Part shown: piece after piece, positions 6,802-11,774 of the stretch
Layout: every line of letters starts with the position of its first letter
How positions within the stretch are numbered: position 1 is the stretch's first letter
Origin: CAG-841 sp963656825
GTDB lineage: Bacteria > Bacillota > Clostridia > Oscillospirales > CAG-272
Direction of reading: 5' to 3'
DNA length: 11,774 bases
Assembly: GCA_963656825.1 (NCBI GenBank)
Contig: CAVKJG010000051.1
Location: 1-11,774 of the forward strand
Notes under the pieces: generated by a model
Told to the model about the DNA's origin: nothing
Databases searched by the model: none
What the model saw: the letters and a program-made list of their open reading frames with translations, nothing else
Program-made: the position numbers and the translations under genes

Positions 6802-6842
6802 TGTGGTTTTCCTCCAAAAACAAATAAATTTCCACATTGCCT

Positions 6843-6871
6843 ATTGTAACCGAAACATTGCAATAAGTCAA
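6843..6871 (-). promoter_or_regulatory. Sigma-A promoter of the XRE-hydrolase/ribokinase operon
   Basis: On the minus strand, TTGACT (6871-6866), a 17-bp spacer and TACAAT (6848-6843) form a strong promoter 41 nt before the start codon. The palindrome ATTGCAAT (6857-6864) lies in the spacer, a typical place for repressor binding. Confidence 0.75.
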
Positions 6872-6892
6872 GCAAATTGCAAAAGCAAATTG
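6872..6892. promoter_or_regulatory. Candidate operator: GCAAATTG direct repeat
   Basis: GCAAATTG occurs at 6872-6879 and again at 6885-6892, a 13-bp period, directly upstream of the -35 of the hydrolase operon. The related ATTGCAAT and ACATTGC words lie just downstream, inside the promoter. The cluster is plausible as a binding site for the XRE domain encoded by the operon and sits between two divergent promoters. The region is AT-rich, so chance is possible. Two further small inverted repeats, TTTACA/TGTAAA (6898-6924) and ACAAATTTTGT (6935-6945), lie nearer the proB promoter. Confidence 0.35.
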
Positions 6893-6973
6893 AGTAATTT
6901 ACAGAAAATTCTTTAAGTTGTAAAGCAATCGCAAACAAATTTTGTCCGATAACGGCAAATAAACGTTTTTCTA

Positions 6974-7002
6974 TTGAAAAAAACTTTATTATGTGATATA
7001 TT
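6974..7002 (+). promoter_or_regulatory. Sigma-A promoter of the proBAC operon
   Basis: TTGAAA (6974-6979), a 17-bp spacer and TATATT (6997-7002) lie 36 nt before the proB start. The leader would be only about 30 nt, too short for a T-box or other riboswitch. Regulation of proline synthesis here would therefore be at initiation or by feedback on ProB. Confidence 0.7.
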
Positions 7003-7038
7003 TATAGAAAATTTTATTGAAAAGGCTGTTATTTTATT

Positions 7039-7809
7039 ATGAAAATCGTAGTTAAAGTAGGCACTTCAACGCTTACTCACATCACCGGATGCGTGAATAT
7101 AAGAAGAATAGAAAAGCTTGTCAAGGTGCTCAGCGACATCAAAAATGCGGGCAATCAGGTAATACTTGTTTCATCAGGAGCTATCGCCATGGGCGTAGGC
7201 AAGCTCAACCTCGAAAAGCGCCCGTCGGATATTGCCGGAAAGCAGGCGGCGGCAGCAGTAGGGCAGTGTGAGCTTATGTATACATACGACAAGCTGTTTT
7301 TGCAGTATAATCAGACGGTCGCGCAGATTCTTCTCACGGCGGAGGACCTGAAAACTCCGGACAGACACGCAAAATTTGAAAATACAATGCAAAAGTTGCT
7401 TGAACAGAGAGTGCTTCCGATAATAAACGAAAACGATACTGTCGCAACGGACGAAATAAAAATAGGCGACAACGATACGCTTGCCGCAATCGTTGCCGAA
7501 AGCACGCAGGCGGATCTTCTTGTTCTTATGTCGGATATAGACGGACTTTACGACAAGGATCCGCACAAATGCAACGATGCCGTACTTATCCGCGACGTAT
7601 TTGAGCTGACAGACGATATAATGGCACTCGGAGGAGATGCCGGTACAGCCAGAGGAACGGGCGGAATGGCAACCAAGCTTCAGGCGGCAAAAATAGCAAA
7701 TTCCGCAGGCTGCGATATGATAATAATGCATGGAGATAATCCCGAAAATCTGTACGGTATAATTGACGGAAATCCCACAGGAACAAAATTTCACGCAAAG
7801 AGAGTGTAA
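7039..7809 (+). CDS. proB: Glutamate 5-kinase
   Basis: ProB phosphorylates glutamate with ATP to gamma-glutamyl phosphate, the first and usually feedback-inhibited step of proline synthesis. The 256 residues form a single amino acid kinase domain: VKVGTST (5-11), VSSGAIAMG (44-52), the substrate-binding INENDTV (129-135) and GDNDTLAA (143-150), the nucleotide-binding SDIDGLYDKDP (165-175) and GTGGMATK (206-213). The C-terminal PUA domain of the roughly 367-residue E. coli enzyme is absent; the domain ends cleanly, so this is the natural short form known in other bacteria and not a truncation. The SD is weak (AAAAGG, 13 nt upstream). It is the first gene of a proB-proA-proC operon, with proA starting 5 nt after its stop. 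Confidence 0.96.
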   Translation: MKIVVKVGTSTLTHITGCVNIRRIEKLVKVLSDIKNAGNQVILVSSGAIAMGVGKLNLEKRPSDIAGKQAAAAVGQCELMYTYDKLFLQYNQTVAQILLTAEDLKTPDRHAKFENTMQKLLEQRVLPIINENDTVATDEIKIGDNDTLAAIVAESTQADLLVLMSDIDGLYDKDPHKCNDAVLIRDVFELTDDIMALGGDAGTARGTGGMATKLQAAKIANSAGCDMIIMHGDNPENLYGIIDGNPTGTKFHAKRV

Positions 7810-7814
7810 AGAAA

Positions 7815-9071
7815 ATGCAAACACGGGAAATACTCGCAAGAGCAAAAAATGCGTCAAAGGAAATGCGCGGTTTCGGAGCCGACGACATCAACCGTGCGCT
7901 TGAATATATGGCGGAGGCTCTGGTTGAAAATTCGGGCATTATATTGGCTAAAAATAAAATCGACATTGATGCGGCACGCGGCAAAATAAGCGACGTCATG
8001 ATAGATCGGCTGGCTCTCGACAAAGGGCGTATTGACGGCATGGCGAAGGGAATACTCGATGTGGCGAAATTGCCTTCTCGGATAGGAAATGTGCTTGAAA
8101 GGGTAGAGCGTCCGAACGGGCTTATAATCGAAAAAGTAAGCGTGCCTATGGGAGTCATTGCCATAATCTACGAAAGCCGTCCGAACGTTACTTCGGATGC
8201 GGCGTCGCTTTCGCTGAAAAGCGGCAACGTATGCATACTTCGCGGAGGAAAGGAAGCTTATAATTCGTCAAAGGCAATTACGGAAATACTCCGATGCGGG
8301 CTTGAAAAAGCAGGCTTACCCAAGGACGCGGTTCAAATTGTTGACGATATTTCAAGAGAAAGCGCAAAAGAGCTTATGCTTGCAAAAGGTTATGTCGATC
8401 TGCTTATACCGAGGGGCGGCGCGGGACTTATCCGCGCCTGCGTAGAAAATGCGATCGTTCCGTGTATCGAAACGGGAACGGGAATATGCCACATTTATGT
8501 TGACAGGGACGCTGATTTTTCAAAAGCACTTTCAATAATAGAAAATGCAAAGACAAGTCGTCCTTCCGTTTGCAATGCTGCGGAGGCTTGTCTTGTTCAT
8601 AAAGATATAGCGCCTGAATTTCTCCCGCTTCTGAAAAAACGTCTGGTTGACGAAAGAGCGGAAAAAGGATTAAAGCCCGTAACGCTCAAGTGTGATGATA
8701 CCGCGCTGAATTATATCGATGCGGCAAAGGCTGAACCGAGTGATTTCGATACCGAATTTCTTGATTATATCATGGCTGTGAAAATAGTTGATTCCGTACA
8801 GGACGCGGTGGAGCATATTGCGGCACATTCGACGTCGCACAGCGAAGCCATAATCACGGAAAACAAAGCTACCGCCGACTATTTTCTTTCAAATATTGAC
8901 AGCGCCGCGGTATATGTCAACGCCTCGACGCGTTTTACCGACGGAGGCGAGTTCGGACTCGGTTGCGAGATGGGAATATCCACGCAAAAACTGCACGCTC
9001 GCGGACCTCTCGGGCTTCGTGAGCTTACAACATATAAATATATTATTCACGGCAACGGGCAGATCCGCTGA
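7815..9071 (+). CDS. proA: Gamma-glutamyl phosphate reductase
   Basis: ProA reduces gamma-glutamyl phosphate with NADPH to glutamate 5-semialdehyde, which cyclises to pyrroline-5-carboxylate. At 418 residues it has the normal length for the family and the aldehyde dehydrogenase fold. Visible landmarks are YESRPNVTSDAASLSLKSGN near residues 118-137, the LRGGKEA cofactor loop, the IPRGGAGLI segment, the catalytic cysteine at residue 253 within RPSVCNAAE, and the C-terminal FTDGGEFGLGCEMGISTQK block. The start lies 5 nt after the proB stop and lacks a strong SD, so translation is probably coupled to proB. The labile product of ProB is handed to ProA, which fits the tight spacing. Confidence 0.96.
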   Translation: MQTREILARAKNASKEMRGFGADDINRALEYMAEALVENSGIILAKNKIDIDAARGKISDVMIDRLALDKGRIDGMAKGILDVAKLPSRIGNVLERVERPNGLIIEKVSVPMGVIAIIYESRPNVTSDAASLSLKSGNVCILRGGKEAYNSSKAITEILRCGLEKAGLPKDAVQIVDDISRESAKELMLAKGYVDLLIPRGGAGLIRACVENAIVPCIETGTGICHIYVDRDADFSKALSIIENAKTSRPSVCNAAEACLVHKDIAPEFLPLLKKRLVDERAEKGLKPVTLKCDDTALNYIDAAKAEPSDFDTEFLDYIMAVKIVDSVQDAVEHIAAHSTSHSEAIITENKATADYFLSNIDSAAVYVNASTRFTDGGEFGLGCEMGISTQKLHARGPLGLRELTTYKYIIHGNGQIR

Positions 9072-9089
9072 GTGAAAAAAGGAGGAAAA

Positions 9090-9893
9090 ATGCTTAACAT
9101 CGGATTTATAGGCGCCGGAAATATGGGATATGCGCTTGCAAAAGCTGTAAAAAACAGTACGGTCGACACCCGAATTTATATATCAAACAGAACTAAAGAA
9201 AAAGCTGAAAAAGCAGCCTCAGAACTTGGAATATCGGCATCGACGAATGAAGAAATAGCCAAAAAATGCGATATTATTTTCTTTGCAGTAAAGCCTGACG
9301 TATTGCCTGAAATGACAGACGGCATAAAGGAAATTTTGTCCGGACGAAACGACTTTACGCTCGTCACTATGGCGGCGGGCATAAGCATTGAAAAAATAAC
9401 TTCTTATCTCGGCTTTTCGTGCCCCGTGATAAGAATTATGCCGAATACTCCCGTTTCAATCGGGGAAGGAATGACTTTATGGTGCGCAAACGACCTTGTA
9501 TGCGACAGTACAAAAGCGGTTTTCAACAATATCCTCGGAAAATCGGGAACTCTTGACGAAATAAAGGAATCGCTTATTGACGCAGGGAGCGCTGTTTCGG
9601 GCTGCGGACCGGCGTTTGTATATATGTTTATCGAGGCTTTTTCGGACGGCGCGGTAGAATGCGGACTTTCCCGAGAAAAAGCGCAGAAATATGCGGTTCA
9701 GACGCTTATAGGCGCCGCTTCGATGGTTAGCGAAAGCGGTATGCACCCCGGCAGTCTGAAAGACGCAGTGTGCAGTCCGGGAGGTTCGACCATCGCGGGC
9801 GTGCATGCGCTTGAAAACGGAGCTTTCCGCGCAACTGTTATCAATGCGGTAAAAGCATCGTTTGACAAAACAAAGAAGCTTGGAAATTCATAA
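9090..9893 (+). CDS. proC: Pyrroline-5-carboxylate reductase
   Basis: ProC reduces pyrroline-5-carboxylate to L-proline with NAD(P)H, the last step of the pathway. The 267 residues show an N-terminal Rossmann domain (GFIGAGNMG, 5-13), the VKPDVLPEM and VTMAAGISIEKI segments, RIMPNTPVSIGEGM around the active site, and a C-terminal dimerisation domain with SGCGPAFVYMFIEA and SPGGSTIAGVHALE. The start is ATG 9090, preceded by AAAGGAGG only 4-5 nt away. An in-frame GTG at 9072, directly after the proA stop, has no SD and would add six residues that are really the SD sequence. The gene ends the operon; its likely terminator is the hairpin at 10080-10134. Confidence 0.95.
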   Translation: MLNIGFIGAGNMGYALAKAVKNSTVDTRIYISNRTKEKAEKAASELGISASTNEEIAKKCDIIFFAVKPDVLPEMTDGIKEILSGRNDFTLVTMAAGISIEKITSYLGFSCPVIRIMPNTPVSIGEGMTLWCANDLVCDSTKAVFNNILGKSGTLDEIKESLIDAGSAVSGCGPAFVYMFIEAFSDGAVECGLSREKAQKYAVQTLIGAASMVSESGMHPGSLKDAVCSPGGSTIAGVHALENGAFRATVINAVKASFDKTKKLGNS

Positions 9894-9923
9894 AATCCGT
9901 GCATAAGCTTTTGTAAGCGGAGA

Positions 9924-9972
9924 GAGCGTGTTCCAAAGGTAAGGTAATGAGCGATCAGAGGGGAACACGCTC
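9924..9972 (+). other. Large RNA hairpin after proC
   Basis: A perfect 11-bp inverted repeat, GAGCGTGTTCC (9924-9934) and GGAACACGCTC (9962-9972), encloses a 27-nt loop. A second, mutually exclusive stem, ACGCTC/GAGCGT with a GCG loop, follows at 9967-9981. There is no T-run after either stem, so these are not ordinary terminators. The loop contains the purine-rich AAAGGTAAGG and an ATG opening the small ORF at 9947. It may be a translation-control structure, part of a dispersed repeat, or a small RNA; the sequence does not decide. Nothing else is recognised in this gap. Confidence 0.45.
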
Positions 9973-10072
9973 GCGGAGCGTTAATTACACGACAAACGAG
10001 TATATTCGGCGCAATGTAGCCGCACAGAGTGAATTATACAAAATAGAAATTTTATATAAATCGGGGAAGTAA
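9947..10072 (+). CDS. Possible 41-residue small protein, unrecognised
   Basis: An ATG at 9947 opens a 41-codon frame ending in TAA at 10070-10072. The purine-rich AAAGGTAAGG lies just before the ATG; its AAGG ends only 2 nt upstream, with a second AAAGG slightly further back. The predicted protein begins MSDQRGTRSRSVNYTTNEY and ends YKIEILYKSGK. It is basic, with no signal peptide, membrane segment or family I can recognise. The 5' part overlaps the hairpin at 9924-9972, which places the start codon in the loop. It follows proC by 53 nt and ends 7 nt before the terminator hairpin, so it could be the last cistron of the operon. A frame this short can occur by chance, and a remnant of a repeat element is an equal possibility. 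Confidence 0.3.
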   Translation: MSDQRGTRSRSVNYTTNEYIRRNVAAQSELYKIEILYKSGK

Positions 10073-10079
10073 AAAAATA

Positions 10080-10134
10080 AAAAACCGGATAGCTTCAAAA
10101 ATTCTTTTCGAATTTTGATTTTATTCCGGTTTTT
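10080..10134. terminator. Bidirectional terminator between proC and the flippase gene
   Basis: The outer stem AAAAACCGGA (10080-10089) pairs perfectly with TCCGGTTTTT (10125-10134). An inner stem is CAAAAATTC (10096-10104) with GAATTTTG (10110-10117), with one bulged A. T-rich tails follow in both directions (TTTTTATTA plus; TTTTTTATTTTTTTA minus). It lies between convergent genes, 13 nt from the flippase stop. Confidence 0.8.
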
Positions 10135-10147
10135 ATTACGGATTTAC

Positions 10148-11764
10148 TTATTTCATTAAATGCATTTTTACAAGCGCGTTATATATTTTTTCTCCGTGCG
10201 GAAATATCATTATATCTTCACGATTAAAATCTCTCAGAACAAAAAGTAAAATAAAATATGCGAATACCGTAAGAATTATCGACACGATTGTTGCTACGGT
10301 AGGATGTCCTGCTCGGCATATTACGTTATATGAAGTCAGGGTTATTACCGATGCAAGTCCTGACGCAGCCACAGGCTTTACAATAAGTCTGAAAATATTT
10401 ATTTCAGAGCTTACATATTTAAGCACGAATATAAAATTCACTGCCGCCATAACAAAATAACTTACAAGCGTTCCTATCGGTGCGCCCAGTATTCCTATCG
10501 ACTCAACCGACATAAGCGCACAGCTTACAACCGCCTTTGCTGCTATTCCGCAAAGCATTGATATTATAGGCTTTTTCTGATAATGGCAAGCCTGAAGCGC
10601 CGCCGATGTGACCGTAAGCATCGCCGAAAAGAATATCGCCGGAGATAATATTGACAAAAGCGGTGCCGCACTTGCTACCGAAACTTCGTTTGAAAATAAA
10701 AGGCTCAGTATCGGTCCCGACATGATTGCCATTCCTATGGCACATGGTATGGAAATTATTACCGTCATTTTGGTCGAAGCGTTTAGGACGTTTTTTTCTT
10801 TTGTTTTGTTTTCAGCTGCTCTTGCGGCTGACAATGCCGGCGCAAGTGATGTTGAAATGGGATAAATAAATGCCGACGGCAAGTGGAAAAGAGTTACCGC
10901 AAGGGTTGTATAGTTTCCGTATGCAGCTTCCGCCGTTTCTGCCGAAGAATATCGTTTTATAATATTTATTATGGTAAATGTATCTATGGTGCTTGTCAGA
11001 TTGAGCGCTACCGAGCTTAACATTACCGGTACGGATATAAGAAGCAGATTTTTAAGTATTTTCTTTGACGATGAAACCGTTCCGTCATCCTCTGCAAGCG
11101 TATAGCTGTAATCCTGTTTGTGCAAAAGCTTTGCACATATAAGAAAAATCAATCCGCACGCTTCGCCTATCGCAACGCCCGATATCGCATATGCCGCACA
11201 GATTTCTATGCTTTTTCCCGTTCTTACAGCCCATGTTCCGAGAACTATTCCCAAAACAAATTTGCCTGCGGATTCTATTATTTCCGAGCATGCAGTGGGA
11301 AACATATTCTGATGTCCCTGAAAATATCCGCGTATGGAGCTTGATATGCAAATAAGAAAAAGCGTCGGCGATATCGCCATTATAGCCCATTTTGCGTCAT
11401 TGGAACCCATAAGTGACGCAAGTCCGCCCGAACCAAACAGCATTACAGACGTTCCTATAGTACCGAGAACGAAAAACAAGCATACTGTCGTGCGGAATAT
11501 CCGCCTGACTTCAAGCTTTTTTCCTTTTACTCTCGCCTCCGATACCATCATTGATATTGCGGTCGGAAGTCCTGCCGTCGATACAAGATACAAGGTTGTA
11601 AACAGATTATAAGCTATATTGAAATAACTCATACCTCTGTCGCCCAAAAGCTCGTGCAGAGGTATTTTGAATAAAACGCCTATGACTTTTACAATTATAT
11701 TGGATATCATCAATATGATCACGCCAACAATAAGTCGCGGTTCTCTGGCTTTGTTTTTCTGCAT
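10148..11764 (-). CDS. MurJ/SpoVB-like flippase (polysaccharide transporter, MVF superfamily)
   Basis: This 538-residue polytopic membrane protein belongs to the MVF branch of the MOP superfamily and is predicted to have about 14 helices. The N-terminal blocks KVIGVLFKIPLHELLGDRG (26-44) and STAGLPTAISMMVSEA (62-77), and later RGYFQGHQNMFPTACSE, are typical of the Bacillota YtgP (MurJ)/SpoVB proteins, which move lipid-linked cell-wall precursors such as lipid II or act in spore cortex formation. The first block and length near 540 favour the YtgP type, but SpoVB or another lipid-linked sugar flippase remains possible, so no symbol is given. The ATG at 11764 has AGG of an SD 7 nt upstream at the window edge, so the gene is complete and its promoter lies outside. 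It runs convergent to proBAC and shares the terminator at 10080-10134. Confidence 0.88.
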   Translation of the reverse strand: MQKNKAREPRLIVGVIILMISNIIVKVIGVLFKIPLHELLGDRGMSYFNIAYNLFTTLYLVSTAGLPTAISMMVSEARVKGKKLEVRRIFRTTVCLFFVLGTIGTSVMLFGSGGLASLMGSNDAKWAIMAISPTLFLICISSSIRGYFQGHQNMFPTACSEIIESAGKFVLGIVLGTWAVRTGKSIEICAAYAISGVAIGEACGLIFLICAKLLHKQDYSYTLAEDDGTVSSSKKILKNLLLISVPVMLSSVALNLTSTIDTFTIINIIKRYSSAETAEAAYGNYTTLAVTLFHLPSAFIYPISTSLAPALSAARAAENKTKEKNVLNASTKMTVIISIPCAIGMAIMSGPILSLLFSNEVSVASAAPLLSILSPAIFFSAMLTVTSAALQACHYQKKPIISMLCGIAAKAVVSCALMSVESIGILGAPIGTLVSYFVMAAVNFIFVLKYVSSEINIFRLIVKPVAASGLASVITLTSYNVICRAGHPTVATIVSIILTVFAYFILLFVLRDFNREDIMIFPHGEKIYNALVKMHLMK

Positions 11765-11774
11765 TGCATTACCT

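Noticed and set aside
6802..6837. ATG at 6837 as start of the XRE-hydrolase fusion
   Set aside because: It lies upstream of the GGAGG used by ATG 6801, has no SD of its own and falls at or just after the expected transcription start.
7003..7038. T-box or riboswitch in front of proB
   Set aside because: The predicted leader is only about 30 nt and shows no stem, T-box sequence or terminator.
7174..7857. 227-codon frame antisense to proB
   Set aside because: It lies opposite a well conserved enzyme gene, has a low-complexity hydrophobic and cysteine-rich product, and has no supporting SD.
9072..9089. GTG directly after the proA stop as proC start
   Set aside because: Its codons are the SD AAAGGAGG itself, and ATG 9090 gives the normal ProC N-terminus.
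9967..9986. ACGCTC-GCG-GAGCGT stem as the proC terminator
   Set aside because: The stem is short and followed by TAATTACAC rather than a T-run; the hairpin at 10080-10134 is far better.

Overview
The window looks like chromosomal DNA from an anaerobic, low-to-mid GC Bacillota of class Clostridia, probably an uncultured gut or rumen type. Evidence: strong Shine-Dalgarno (SD) sites of the AAGGAGG kind, sigma-A promoters with 17-bp spacers, GTG and TTG starts, a short ProB without a PUA domain, a YtgP/SpoVB-type flippase, and the pairing of a VTC-domain protein with a DUF4956 protein. The genus cannot be read from the sequence. No rRNA, tRNA, CRISPR array, insertion sequence or phage gene is visible.

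Region 1 (1-3502) is an envelope-type locus. On the minus strand a VTC-domain (polyphosphate-polymerase-like) protein overlaps by 8 nt a membrane protein of family DUF4956. The 5' end of a response-regulator gene follows, on its own promoter, and runs off the left edge. Divergent from these, on the plus strand, is a beta-helix lipoprotein of the Cthe_2159 carbohydrate-binding type. The divergent intergenic region carries a nearly symmetric set of OmpR/CiaR-like half-sites (TTTAGGT and TTTAAGT, about 11 bp apart, mirrored in both arms). This suggests that one response regulator, perhaps the one at the edge, controls both sides.

Region 2 (3503-4312) is a single TetR-family regulator with its own promoter. 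It is closed off by a hairpin terminator on each side and its target is unknown.

Region 3 (4314-6900) is a two-gene minus-strand operon. The first gene fuses an XRE helix-turn-helix domain to an ADP-ribosylglycohydrolase-family enzyme; the second is a ribokinase-like PfkB kinase. Together they suggest release and phosphorylation of ribose (or a related sugar) from an ADP-ribose- or nucleoside-like compound, with the first enzyme possibly sensing substrate and controlling its own promoter. That promoter region contains repeated GCAAATTG elements.

Region 4 (6974-9893) is the divergent proB-proA-proC operon, the complete route from glutamate to proline. Region 5 (9894-10147) holds a large hairpin, a possible 41-codon small ORF missed at ordinary size cut-offs, and a bidirectional terminator. 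Region 6 (10148-11764, minus) is a complete MurJ/SpoVB-like flippase whose promoter lies beyond the right edge.

Several start sites were moved inward from the longest ORF because a good SD sits inside the longer version: DUF4956 (GTG 820), VTC (ATG 1550), lipoprotein (ATG 1688), ribokinase (TTG 5204), XRE fusion (ATG 6801) and proC (ATG 9090).
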